This document shows positions 33,401 through 48,400 of a stretch of DNA of 64,000 nt, piece after piece. The notes beneath the pieces were generated by a model. The model was not told the DNA's origin, ran no database searches, and worked only from the letters and a program-made list of their open reading frames with translations. Each line of letters starts with the position of its first letter. The stretch's first letter is position 1. The stretch is from an uncultured Bacteroidales bacterium (GTDB lineage: Bacteria > Bacteroidota > Bacteroidia > Bacteroidales > UBA3824), in contig CALFIU010000090.1 in the NCBI GenBank assembly GCA_937877455.1, forward strand, positions 1 through 64,000. The letters are read 5' to 3'. The position numbers and the translations under genes were made by a program.

Positions 33401-36400
33401 TTAACGGCTGGTAAATACGTTTTCAATTGGCATGTTGAATCTAATGGCGGTGCTTGCTACGATGATGAAGAAGTAACTGTTGATATGAACAAGTTTGCTG
33501 TTGATGCAGATATTAATGCTGATGGTGATAATCACAATGTTTGTGATAGCAAGATTGTTATTACCGCTTCTTCACCGAAGTACAATGATATAGATTCTTC
33601 TTATTGGACTATTGATGGTGTTAAAATAGATGATAATCGTGTTGATAATAACAACTTCACTATAGAAAATCTTGGTGTTGGCGAAACTATATCGCTTGTT
33701 TGGAACGAACGTCGCGATGGTTGTTTCGATAATGATAGAATTAACGTAATTAATATTCAACCGCTTGCAACTGCTGAATATGAATACGAAACTTGCGATG
33801 GTTCCGTTACTCTTAATGCAACAATTAATCCTAACACCAATGGTCAATGGGTTAAAACTGGTGATTACTCTGGTTATCTTGAAGATACTGAAGTTGGCAA
33901 TGCAAAAACTACTTATTCAGGAATGGCCGACAATAGCAAAGCCGAACTTAAATGGGTGGTTACTTCGCTTGCTGACGAAACTTGTACCAACGAAAATACT
34001 GCTGTTATAACCAATCATGCTGTTTCTCTTACAATTGGTGGAGAAACAAGCGTTTGTAGCACAGAAGTTGAAGTTACATCTTCGTTGCCTGCAGGTTACA
34101 CTGGTGTATGGAGTTGTGCTACAGCTACGGTAGATGGTGATGCTAACGTTGCTTCTTCTGATGCAGATGCTAAGGTTTCGGCTAAATTTGTTGGTCTTAG
34201 CAAGGGCGCAAATATTATCACTTGGACGGTTACAAATTCTAATGGCAAGAAATCTTGTCCTCAATCGTTTACAAAAACTATTTACAACACTATTCCAGAG
34301 ACAGCACAGTTGAGCATGGCTACTCCGTATGAAACTTGCGACGAAGCTATCGAAATTTCCGCTGTTGCTCCTCAAAATACCGAAACAACAAAACCTACTT
34401 GGGTTGTTGTAAGTGGTAGTGGTAACATTGTAGATGGTAAAGAAAATCTTCCTACTTCAGAAATTGAAAATATGATGCCTGGTCAAGACATCAAGGTTAC
34501 TTACACTCTTACAAATATTGCAACTAATTGTTCGTCAGAACCTGTCGAACTTATTATTCAAAATCATAGAGTGGCTGCTGTTGTTGATAGCGATGAATTG
34601 TCGGTTTGCAGCAACGTTGCTACTCTCAAAGCCGAAAACCCAGAAAACACTTACAAGGTTAAGGGTGTTTGGCAATCTACCTCTGCTAATGTAAGTGGCG
34701 AAGATGCAACTGTTACTTCTACCAACGCATACGAAGCAACATTTGAAAACATTGCATCTCCTTCTGAAACATTTACATGGACTGTTGAAAATGGAAAATG
34801 TAAAGATTCTAAAACCGTTAAGGTTACTAACAACTATGTAGAGCCTATTGTTGACACTGCATCGTTTGTAATTTGCGATACTAAGACTGTGCTTTCGGCT
34901 CAGAAAGTTAGTGGCGCAGGTCAAAAAGGTCATTGGGAACTTATTAAGTATCCTACTCCGGGTATGGAAGCAAGCGATATTAGTTTTACTGCAAGTGAAG
35001 CTGTAACTGATGTTAATGGTCTTACTCAAAATGGTACTTATCAGTTTGCATGGGTAACAGCAAAACTCAACAACAATGGTGATACACTTTGTCGTGATCA
35101 AGCTCTTGTTACAATTAGCAACAAGATGTTTACTGTTGATGCCGATCAAAAATATGTATCTAACGTTGTAAGTGGTTGTAAAGACACTTACACCTTGTCG
35201 GCACAAGAAATTGATGGCGGTGTAGGTACTTGGTCGCTTGTTGGTTCTGGTGATATTACCGACTACATCTCGTCTGATGATATACATAATGCTAAAGCTG
35301 TTGTAAGCGGTATTACTACTGATGTTGTTCTTAAATGGACTGTAAAAGTTAGTGGCGGTTGCTCTAAGGAAGATCAAGTTACCATTTACAACAATTATGT
35401 AAAAGCAGTGGCTAATTCAACAAAAGAACCTATTTGCGATGGTATTGCTACTGTTGCAGGTAATGATATTAGCCTTAACGACAATTATTCGGGTGTTTGG
35501 ACAAAGATTAATACATCTGATGATGGAAACTTCTCTATCTATCCTGACGACCCAACAACTTCACAAGCTACTTATAATGACATTCCTGCTGGTAAAACTG
35601 TAGGATTGCGTTGGACATTCAAAAATCGTTACAAAGACATCGAAAAATCGCAAATAGAGGGTTCTACCGTTTATGGTTATTGCGAAGATGTTGCTGATGT
35701 TTATCTAACAAACAACCAATTTACAGTAAGTGCTGGTCAAAATGGTGTTATTACTTGTGAACCTTCTGATGATGAAATAGCAACTGGCTATCAATATACA
35801 TTAGATGCTGAAGCTGGTTCTACTGGATATTGGACTTCTAATAACGAAGATGTTGAATATTCCGACTCTACCGATCCTAAGGCTAAGATTAAAAACTTAA
35901 CTCGCGACTACACAAATACATTTACTTGGCACGCAACTAAAAATGGTTGTACTGCTGAAGGCATTGTTGAAGTAGAAAATAATCGTGTTGACGATGCTGT
36001 TATTACTAATGTTGATGGAAAAGCTTGGGTAAGCGAATCAAATGTTCACACTATTTGCAGCAACTCGTTTGGTATTATTGCTCAACAAGTTAAATATGGT
36101 GATGCTAAATGGTGGAGTACAGATCCAGTTTCTATAAGTGGTGAATCTACTTCTTACTCTGCAACAGTTTCTGGTCTCAACAACAATTCAAATGCTACTT
36201 TGTATTGGACTGTTACCAAATCTAACGGAATACTTGGTGAATGTAAGAAAGAAACTTCTGTTAAGGTTTCTAATAAATACTTTGATGCTAAAATTATTAC
36301 TCCGAGTCAAACACTTTGCGATGGTGAATTTGACCTCGAAGCTGAAGACCCATCGGTTTATGGTGTATCTGGTAGATGGGAACTTTCTAACGGCAATGTT

Positions 36401-39400
36401 ACAATGCCAGAAGAAAGCGATCTTTCTAACAACAAGATTCATGTAACTGGTCTTGCTGCAGGCGCAGCCGCTACTTTCAATTGGATTGTTGGCGAAGATG
36501 CTGCTTGTCCTTCTATAACTCGTACGGTTACAATTACTAATAATGGTGTTTATGCTGGTGAAGATACCGAACTTTCTCCTGTATGTACTTCAACAGCAAC
36601 TCTTGCACCTCCTGTTACTTTGCGTAATGGTACTGTTGGTGCATGGGTTCTTACTGGTGGTGTTAACTATGATAAGGTTGGATTCGATAATAGTGGTGAG
36701 GTAGATGGTAATACCGTTGTTACTGCTGGTGATCCTAATGCCGAACTTACAAATCTCGAATACAGCACTTATACTTTGCGTTGGCTTGTAAATTCTGCCG
36801 ATGGTAAATGTTATGACGAAGCTGTTGTTACTTTGCCAAGCAACGGATTTACTGTTAGAGCTGATATGAAGTCTGTTAATGGTAAACATCAAGTTTGTGA
36901 TGATCATATTGCAATTACTGCTTCTCCGCGTGCACCTAAGACAGATAACGTTGATAATAGAGGTGAATGGAGTGTTATTACATCAGGTGTTGAAACTACT
37001 TCTACCGACAATGTAATCACAATCACAGGTATTAAACCTACTGCTACTATAAATATTAAGTGGACTGAATACCGCGATGGTTGTTCGGCAGATTCTACTG
37101 TTACAATAGAAAACATTCAACCTTCGGCTTCGGCTCAGCAATATGTTGAAACCTGCGATGGTGATGCTAATTTGGTGGCTAATGAGTCTGAACATGGCAC
37201 TGGACATTGGGAAGTTGTTCCTACTTACTCTGGTACTCTTGAAAATGCTGACGAAGAAAATGCTACTCTCAAGAACATCGACAATGCAAAAACTTCGTAT
37301 GTAAATTGGGTAGTTGTGTCAGAATACGACGAAAGTTGTACTACTATTGTTCCAGTTGAAGTAGTTAACTTTAAATATGATGTTAAGGTTTCTACCGAAT
37401 CTGATATTACATGTAAGGATAAGATTACTGTCTATGGTGATTTGCCAGAAAACTATACTGGCGTTTGGACAACTTCTGACGGTGGCGACTTTGATGGCGA
37501 AACCTCAGTTGTTGATCAAACAAAGACCGTTGTTACCAACCTTCATACTGGTATCAACCACATAACTTGGACTCTTACTCCAACCACTCAAAAACAGCAG
37601 AACTGTCCGCAATCTGATACTAAGATTGTTATCAATAATGCTGCTCCTACCGCAGTTATCACTACTGAGCCACATGCTGTTTGTGATGGCAATGTAACGC
37701 TTAAAGCTTCTAATCCAAATATCACTGGTGTTTCTGGCGAATGGGCTTGTACAATAGGTGGTGTTAGCATTCCTGACGAAAGTAAAGGTAAGGACGAAAT
37801 TTCACTTTCAGGTCTTGCAAAAGGTGTTAACACATTTACATGGCAACTTACAAAGGTTACCGATGGTTATGATTTGAAATGTACTTCTAATGTTGCCGAA
37901 ATAACCATTAACAACAATATGGTTAATGCAGGTGAGGATGAAGTGGTATCTGACCTTTGCGATGATTTCTACACTGTTTCTGCTACTAAGACCGATGATA
38001 ATGCAAATGCATATTGGTCGTCAACTTATGGTGCTACGGTTGAAGGTTCTTCCGAAACAACTACTACAGCTCTTACTGCTAAGTTTGAAAATATCCCTGC
38101 AACTGGAGAAACGTTTGTTTGGACAATTTACAAAGGCGATGATGATAATCGTTGTCAAGACAGCAAAAACGTTACTGTTTATAACAATTATGTTCCTGCA
38201 ACAATTGTTGCTGGATTTGAAAATAGAATAGTTTGTACTTCAGATCACATTGAACTTCGTGCAGAAAGTATCGAAGATTATTCTAACGCTCATGGACATT
38301 GGGAAATTGAACAATGTCCCGACAACAAGATGCCTTGTAGCGATATTACATTCGACAACAACGACAATACAACCAATGTAGTATCAGTTTCGGGTCTTGA
38401 TAAATCTGGTACATACAAATTCAAATGGGTTGTTTCTAAAACGGTTGGCGGCGTAGATGTTTGCCCTGCTTCGGCTATTGCTACTGTTGTTAACAATGCG
38501 TTTACAACTGATGCTGAAAATAATCCTGAATATGTAAACAATCGCATTAGCATTTGCGAAACAAGTCGCGTACTTAATGCAACTCCTGCTCCTACTGGAT
38601 ATGTTGGTACTTGGATTGGTGGCGATATTCAAAATGATGATGTTCATAACCCCAATGCTACTGCTATTAACATTCCTCAAGGTGGCGATGTTACTCTTAC
38701 TTGGTCTGTTGTTCCTGAAACTTGGACTGACGATGTAGCTACACATGTTGGTTGCTCGGCCGAAAGCAATGTAATTATTTACAACAATTTTGTAAAAGCT
38801 ATTGCTACTGCTCCTGAATCTGTTTGTGAAGATAAAGTAGCCGCTGTTGGTAACAATACTGTTGACGATGATTTGCTCCATGGTTATTGGACTAAGTTTG
38901 ATGAAAATCAAGAGGGTGATTTCTCTACTGATACTGGTGAATATCAAGTTACTTACGAAGGCTTTGATTCTAACAAACGCATTGGTCTTGTATGGCACTT
39001 GCAAGCCGACTATCTCGATCCTGTAACTGGAAATGTCGCTGGATATTGCGAAGATCAAGCTTCGGTATTTGTTACCAACAATAATTTTGCCCTTACAATC
39101 AACGCTGATGATGTAACAGACAATTGCTCTGATACTTATAAATTATCAGGTGGTATTCCAGGCGACGGTGCTGTTGGTACTTGGGAATGTAACAACGGTG
39201 TTACATACGTTTCTTCAGACCTTACTAAGTATCCTAACGGACAAAACGACCCGAATGTTACAATAGAAGGTCTTAGCAACAAAACTCCTAACACGTTTGT
39301 TTGGACTGTAGAATACAACAATTGCATAAACAAAGCTCAAGTTACCATCACTAACAATTCTGTTGATGATGCTGAAATTACCACTGCTGGTGGCAACCAT

Positions 39401-42400
39401 AGTACACTTGACATTTGTTCTGATACTTATGTTGTTCAAGCTGTTCCAGTAGCAAATGGTAGTGGTGTTTGGTCAAGCACTGGTTCTGCTCACTTTGTTG
39501 AAGAAGGCTCTGCTCAAACAACTGTTGATGGATTTGTCAACAACACTCCAACAAAGGTTATTTGGACTGTAAGCCGTCAGAATGGTACAAAAGGTATTTG
39601 TTCTAAATCCGACGATATAACAATTACAAGCAAATACTTTGCTGCCGAAATTTATGGCGACAATGAAATAACCATTTGTTCTGATAAGATTAATTCTATT
39701 GAGGCTAATGATTCTAAATCGGTTTACCAAGTTGAAGGTCGTTGGTCTTCAAGCCAAGATGGTGTTATAACATATAACAACGACTTGACAGATCCTAAAC
39801 TTGATGTTGAAGGATTGCCAATAGGTACTACAATATTTACTTGGACAGTTGGTGAAGGTGCAGATAATACTGCTAATTGTCCTGCTAAGTTTGCTTCTGT
39901 TAAAGTTACTAACAGCAGTGTTACCGCATTTGCAGGCGACGGTGGTATAACTTGTAAGTATGACACCTTGCTTAATGCTGCTGTTGCTCCTGATCATGCA
40001 ATTGGTACTTGGTCGGTAAAAGCTGGTAACAAATATCAGAATGTTAAGTTTGCTAAACTTGAAAATGGCGAAGAAGATATTCATAATCCTAAGGTTAAGG
40101 TTACACTTCCAGACCTTGGCGACTACCGCTTTGTTTGGACAGTAGATTCTAAGGATGATCAATGCCATGCTAATTCTGAGGTTGTAATCTCTAACAACCA
40201 ATTTAAGGTTGACGCTGATACAAAGGCTGACGATGTTGCAAAAGAACACGAAATTTGCGGTACATCAGAAACCATCTACGCTTCAACTCTTGAAGGTACA
40301 GGCGTTTGGCAGACTGTTCCTGCTGGTGTTGATGGCATTATTCTCGAATCTACCGATAATGCTGTTAAGATTTCTGGTATAGAACCTACAAAATCGGTTG
40401 TACTTCGTTGGACTGAATATCGTAAAAATTGTACCGCACAGGATGAGGTAACAATTACCAACGTTCAACCTGTGGCAAACGCTACTACATACTTTGAAAC
40501 TTGTGATGGTACTCAAGAACTCAATGCTAACGAACCTTATCAAGCTACTGGTGAGTGGACTATTGATAACGACATTTACGTTGGTAACATTGATAATGCT
40601 ACATCGCACAACCAAGCCGTTCTAAGTGGTATGGCTAACAACTCTAAGGTTGAGGTTAATTGGGTAGTAACTTCTGACAAAGATGCTACATGTCAAACTA
40701 TAATTCCTGTTACGGTTCGTAATCTTAAATATGTAACTTCTGTTCAAGCTGCTGAAACCGAAGTTTGTGGTACAGAAATAGAAGTTGTTTCTAACTTACC
40801 TGAAACTGGTTATGAAGGAACATGGAAAACTTCAACCGACGCTACCCCAGATGCTGCAACAATTCACGATACACGTACTATTATTTCGGGTCTTGTTCCT
40901 CGTAGCAATGGCGTAGCAAATGTAATTACTTGGACGGTTAAGGCAATTGATGCAACTCGCAAGGATTGTTCTTATGATTATTCGATAACAATTAATAACC
41001 TCTTGCCAGAAAGAGCCAACATCACCACTGGTAGCAACAATGCTAATGGTGTTCAAGAACTTGAAGTTTGTGAAAACTTCACCAACCTTAGTGCTACTAA
41101 GCCGCAAGATCCGCTCACAGCTATGAAGTGGGAGAATAACTACGGTACAGTTGAGGTTGATGGTGTTGACAATGAGGAGAATGTTTCTGTTATCAACATG
41201 AGCAACGATCGCAACGAGGTTAAGTTTACACTTACTAATACTCGTACAAAAGGTGAGGCTTGTACAACATCCGACACAATCATTATCATTAACAACCATG
41301 TTGATGCTGGTGATGACGAATCTCTTACAACTTGCGAAACATCTGTTGTAGTTTCTGCTACTGATCCTGAAGTTGCATTTGGCGATGGTTCGGCAGGTGC
41401 TAAGGCAAGTGGTTTCTGGACATCTACCAAAGGTGCAGTAGTTAAGGGTACAACTGAAATTTCAACTACTGATTATCGTGCCGAATACGAAGGACTTACT
41501 GCTAATGGCGAAGAGTTCATTTGGACGGTTGAAAAAGGAAAATGTAAAGATACCAAGTCGGTTGTTGTTAAAAACAACTATGTACCAGCAGAGGTTATAA
41601 GTGCAGAAGTTTCTACTTGTACACAAAGTGCTATAGTTGAGGCTAAACCAGTAAGTGTTTATGGCGAGGATGCTAAGGGCTATTGGGAACTTATAGATCA
41701 GCCTAATGGTGCAGATGCCTCTGTTGTTAGTCCAAACGCTGCAACTACCGAGATTTCTAACATCACGGTTAAGGGTAATTACCGTTTGCGTTGGAATGTT
41801 TACCGCGAACTTACCGATGGTACTCATTCTTGCCCACTTTCGGCTGATGTTGTGGTTACAAGTGGTCAGTTTGTTGTTGACGCTGAAACTCGTGAACAAT
41901 ATATTAATAATAACATTAGCGTTTGTGGTACATCGTTTACGCTCAATGCAACCAACCCTGCTACAATAAGCGGTAATGCAGAAGGTACTTGGTCGTTGGA
42001 AGGTTCGGGTGATATTAACGATTACATTGATGCTGCTGAAATAAACAACTACAACGCTGTAATCAATAATCTTGAACCTAATGTAAATACTACATTACGT
42101 TGGACTATTGAAGATAAATCGGCTAATGGTTGCGATTATTCAAGTACATTGACTATTACTAACAATAAAGTTCTTGCTGATGTTAGCGGTGTGTTAACCA
42201 CATGTGATGGCGAAGTTAGTCTTACTGGTAATACTCTTGGCGGTGGACTCTCTGGAGAATGGACTAAACCTTACGATGGTCAATCTGGTGAATTTACTAC
42301 TGACGTTACCAAGGCTGATGTTACATACTCTAATATCGACAAGGGTGCTACTGTTGATTTGATTTGGACAGTTAAAAAGACTCTTACTGGAGAAAACTTT

Positions 42401-45400
42401 GGTGGTCCTAAGTCTTGCACCGACAGCAAGGCTGTTAAGGTTACCAACAATGATTTCAACCTCAGTGCTGGTGGTAACGATGTAACTAAGTGTACCGACA
42501 CTTACGATTTGCATGCAACATTGCCAACTTCTGGCGTAACTGCTCAAGAATGGAGTGGTGTTGATGCAAGTAACTTTGCAGATGTTACGGCTGCAGAAAC
42601 ATCGGTTAGCAATTTACCACGTGGTACAACTACTCTAATTTGGTCGGTAACTGCAAACGGTTGTCCTAAAACTGCTACCGTAGAAATTACCAATAATACG
42701 CCTGCCGAAGCTATTATCCTTAGCGGCAATGCTGTAACTGGTGAAGATTATCGTGAGGATGCTACTTGCGACAAACGTTATCACCTTGTAGCTGCCGACA
42801 TCAATTCTGAGGATGATGGTGAATGGAGCAGCATTAGTACGGTACATTTCTATGATGTTAATAGTGTTGAAAATAATGGTGTACCAGAGGTTTATGCTGA
42901 AGGTCTTGCTGTTAACGATATTACCGAATTTAAATGGACTGTAAGACGTAATAATGGCGATAAATATTGCGAAGATTACGCTGTTATTAAGGTTAGAAAT
43001 CAAAATTACGAAGCTGTTGTATTTACTGAAGACGGATATATCTGCGGTAACGAACTTAATGAATACACTGTAAAAGCTGAGGATTCTAAAACTAAATATG
43101 ATGTTGAAGGTAAATGGAGTGCTGATAACAATGTACTTACTAAGATGATTGAAAATGGCGACATTACCGAAGATGATCTTAAGAATCCTGTTCTTACTGT
43201 TAAGAACTTCCCATATGGCGTAACAACTCTTACTTGGACGGTTGATAATGGTTCTTGCGGTGCAGAAACCGATGAGGTTAAGGTTACCAATAGCGAAGTA
43301 TTTGCTAATGCTGGTGAGGATCAAGTGGTTTGCGAAACAACCGCTAATCTTGAAGCTGATGTACTTATCAATAATTCTAATGGTGTGTGGACAACAGCAA
43401 CTTCTAATCCGACAGTTGCCAACATTGTTAACGAAACTAAGTACGCAACTGCTGTTTCTAACTTAACAACAGAAGAAGGAACCTACACATTTGTATGGAC
43501 GGTTACTTCGGAGGATGGCAGATGTACCGCATCTGACAAGGTCAACGTAATTTACAATGGATTTGAAGTTGATGCTGACGTTACCACCGACGAAAAACAA
43601 CGTAATGTTTGTGGTGAAAATGCTGTTATCACTGCTAACAATGTTAAAGGTGTTGGTGAATGGATTGTTCCTGTTGGTGTTGATTACACAGCAAACGACA
43701 ATATCATAACCATAACCAATTTGACTGGAAACGTAGAATTTGGTTGGAAAGAAACTCGTACCAAGAATGGTAAAGAATGTTCTGCAACCGATAACATAAC
43801 TCTTACTAATGTTCAACCTCAAGCTGTTGCAGGTCTTGAATATGCTACTTGCGATGGTTCTGTAACTCTTAACGCAACTCCTGCTGCTGCTAATGCTGAC
43901 GGTATTTGGGTTAAGGTTAACGATAAATCTTCTGGTGATTTCGACGATGCTACATTGGCAAATGCAATTTACTCTGGTATAGATCCAAATAGTAGCGTTG
44001 AACTCCGTTGGAAGGTTACCAACAAAGAACTTGTTGACGGTAAAGAATGTAGCAATATTACCGAAATTGCTACACTTACCAACTATCAGTTTAATCCTAT
44101 TATCATTACAGACCTTGAAGTTTGTGGCTCTGGTCAGCAAATTACAGGAACATTGCCTAAAGATGGTGATGGAGTGGCTACATTCAAGGGCGTTTGGACT
44201 TCTTCAAGTGTAGAATTTGAAAATGCTGCATCTTCTAACACTGTTATCACTGCAATTCAACGTGGTAGCAATCTTATAACTTGGACTGCTACTGCTGTTG
44301 ATAAAAACGATGTTGAACACTGCGCTACTACTAACGTTGCAACTATTAATGTTGTTAATAATGCACCTTCTCAAGCTACAATTATTACTAAGGGTGGCGA
44401 TGACACTAAGGTTTGTGATGGTATTGTAAATCTAAGTGCTAATCCTCTTGAAGAGGGCGAAATTGGTAAGTGGACTTCTACTACAGCTAAGTTCAAAGAT
44501 GATATTGATAACACTAATGAAGTTGTTGGTATTGAACTCGTACCAAATAATAACGAATTTATTTGGACTGTCACCAAAGGTGGAGATGTTGTATGTAGCA
44601 CTTCGGCATCAGTTGTGATTATTAACAATCATGTAACTGCTGGCTCTGACGAACAACTCAATAGTTGCGACAATACTGTTAATCTTTCGGCTGAAGATAA
44701 TACCAAACTTTATAGTGGTTCAACTGGTGTTTGGACATCTAAAAACGGTTCGCTATTCGTAGAAGAAGACAACAACGTTCCAACAACTTCGCTCTACGAT
44801 GTTAAGGCAGTTAATATACCACCCGAAGGTGAAATATTTACATGGACAGTAACCAAAGGTTCTGGTACTAACACTTGTGTTGAGTCTAAGACTGTTACAG
44901 TTACTAACAATTATGTTAAGGCAATTGTTTCTAAGGTTTACGACTTTATCTGCGAACCTGAAATTACTCTTGAAGCCGAAAGCCACAAATCTTATGGCGA
45001 CAAGGCTCATGGCGAATGGAGTTTGGTAAGTCATCCTTCTCAAATTGAGGATGGTGTTGTAACTCTTGAAGTTGAAAATACCGAAAAACCAAATGTTGTT
45101 AAGGTTACCAATCTCAACGTTGAAGGTATTTATCAATTCAAATGGCATGTATGGAATGAGGATGCTCCTCAATGTTATTACGATACTATTATCAACATCA
45201 ATAACAAGATGTTTAAAGTTGATGCAGATCAGTCTTACGAACCAAATACCATTGCTCTGTGCAGCGAGTCTTACAACCTCAACGCATCAGACCGTGGCGT
45301 TGGAGAATGGACGCTTGTTGGCTCTGGCGACATCAACGATTATATAGAATCGTCTGACATCAACAATCCGTATGCAACAATCAATGGTTTGCCAGAAGGT

Positions 45401-48400
45401 AAGGATGTTGTACTTACTTGGACAGCCAAAGAAGATGGTGGTTGTGAATATAGCAGTGATGTTAAGATTACAAACAACTATATTTCGGCTAAGGCATCTG
45501 TAACTTCGGTAGATTGTGACGGAAATGCTGAACTTACTGCTGGCAACGACATTGAAAGCAATAGCAACCCATCTGGTGTTTGGAGTAAAAACGACAACGC
45601 TTATCCTGGTATGTTTGTTGACAACAATGGCAATGAAATAACTGATCCTGCAGAACTTACAACTCGTGTTGTTAAATATGCTGGTATTCCTAATGGTCAG
45701 TCGGTTGTACTCAAATGGACGCTTACCAATACAATAAATGGTTTGGCTTGTACAAAATCTACAACTGTTTCGGTAACAAACAACGGATTTGCAATTTCTG
45801 CTGGCGAAAACGATGTAACAGATTGTAACAACCCAACCAAGGCTGATACCTATCAACTTAATGGTACATTGCCAGATATTGCAGGTGCAACTGGTACTTG
45901 GGATTGCAACAACGATGTAGTATTTACTTCTTCTAACGAAACGTTGTATCCTGATGGCAAAAACGATCCGAACGCTATTGTTAGTGGTTTGGCTAACGAT
46001 AACACTGGCAACATATTTACTTGGACAGTAACTGCTGGTGGTTGTGAAAAATCAGTATCGGTTAAGATTGCTAACAATACTCCATCTGTTGCTAAGATTC
46101 TCAATAAAGAACGTTTTGAAAACGCACTTTGCGACAATAAAGTTGCTCTCTCTGCAAATCAAGTGGTTTATGGCGACGGTGTTTGGACTCTCGCTCCTGG
46201 TGCATCATTTGAAGAAGAATCTGCATCTACATCTACATCTATTGTGGTTAAAGATTTGCCGATTAACAAAACTTCTACTATAAAATGGACTATCTCTCGC
46301 GACAATGTGGTTGAAGGCAAACCTTCTACTGGTACTTGTGTAAGTGAAGATGAAGTTGCAATAGAAAATATGTACTACACTGCAGAAATATTTGCTTTAA
46401 CAGATCCTGAAGTTTATGGTACTAACGGCGAAAATGTTATCTGTAAAGACAATATCTCTGTTACTGCCAACGATGTAGCAAGCATTTATGGTGCTGAAGG
46501 TTGGTGGACAAGTTCTGAACTCGGTATTACCAAAGAAAGTGGTTACACCGATGCTACTACCAAGTTTGAAGGTTTGGCTGTTGGTTCTACTACACTTGTT
46601 TGGAATGTTGAGAAAGGTTCTTGCGGTGTTAAAACAGCTCAAATTACTATAAACAATAGTTCGGTAACTGCTTCGGCTGGTACTTCGGGTGTTACTTGTA
46701 AACCCGACTCAATCCTCACTGGTAACGCAATAGTTGCTCCTATTACTGGTTTATGGGAGAAAATTGGAAATGGCGAAAACTTCGATAATGTTTCAATTGT
46801 TGATCCTACCAACTACAGCACTGCTGTTACTAATATGACACGTGGCGTTTACAACTTCCGTTGGACTGTTACTTCGGCTGATGGCTACTGCTCTGCATCT
46901 GATGAGGTTTCTATCACCGACAACCAATTCAGCGTTGTTGCAGACATTGCCAACCCTGATACTAAGATACGCAACATCTGCGGAACAGATGGTACTCTTG
47001 AAGCGTCTGAATTGCCAGATGGTACTACTGCAAGTGTATGGACAACTGCTGATACCAACGTTGAATTTGAAAATGGCGATAACACTTCAAATATGGTATC
47101 GGTTAGCAATGTAATCACTTCTGCAAGATTTGTTTGGACTGTTCATGCAAATGGTTGTACAGCATCTGACGAAGTTACATTGGTTAATCGCAAACCAAAA
47201 GCTTCTGCTCATGCCGAATATGCTACTTGCGATGGCAACAAGACGGTTGTAGCTACTCCTGCTGAATCTGGATTTACAGGAACTTGGAGCAAGGTGGCTA
47301 ATAGTTACTCTGGCGACTTTGTTTCTAACGAAGCTACTTACCTAATTAATCCTCAAGTTGATTATAACGGTATTGATGAAAACACCACTGTTAAACTTAA
47401 ATGGACTCTTAGCAACAACAGCATGCCAGAATGTACCGACAATGCTATTGTTACAATAACTAATTACCAATTCACTCCACGTGCATTTGCAGAGAAAAAT
47501 GTTTGTGGCGACAATACACGTGTTGAAGGTACATTACCTGAAACTGGTGAATACGAAGGTACTTGGTCTTGCACTCGCGATGGTGTTGAATTTGACGAAT
47601 TACACGAACCTGTTACAACAGTTACTGGCTTGCAACGTGGTGTTAACATTATCCGTTGGACTGTGGCTGACAAGGCAGGTAATTGTCCTAACTCCAACTT
47701 TGTTGAAATTGAAATCAACAACAACTTGCCTTCTAAGGCTGTTATAACAATGGATAGAACTCGTGCTTACTCTTGCGACGGCACTGTTGCTCTATCGGCT
47801 GTGGCTGCAGAAACTAATGAAACTGGTTTTTGGAATATAGCAAATGGTCAGCCTAAGTATGGCGAGGCAGACAACGCATCTACAAACGAAATTGAGAGTG
47901 TTTCTGGTCTTAATATTGGTGCTAACTTGTTTACTTGGACTATTTCCAACGACAAACAACCCGAATGTAAAACCACTGATACTATTACTATTTTCAATAA
48001 TACGATTTTGGCTGATGCTGGTGCTGATCTTACAAGTTGCGATGGAACGGTTACACTTCACGCTCTTAACCCCGATGACACTCCTTATGGTGGCAAAGGC
48101 GTTTGGTCTTCGGCAGTTGATGCTGACATTACATACTCTGACGACGACAAGACCAACCCAGAACCTTATATCGAAGGTTTACCAACTGGTGATGTAACAT
48201 TTACTTGGACTGTTACCAAGGGTGAATGTGTTAAAACTGATAATGTAGTTGTTTCTAATAATAGTCTTTCTTCAACAATAGAAGGCGAGAAAGCAAGTAC
48301 AAGATATGTATGTTCTGAACCTCAACTTATTACAGCTAACAATATCGAAGGTACTGGTGCTACTGGTGAATGGAAAAACGACTTCCCAGGCCAAGCTACC

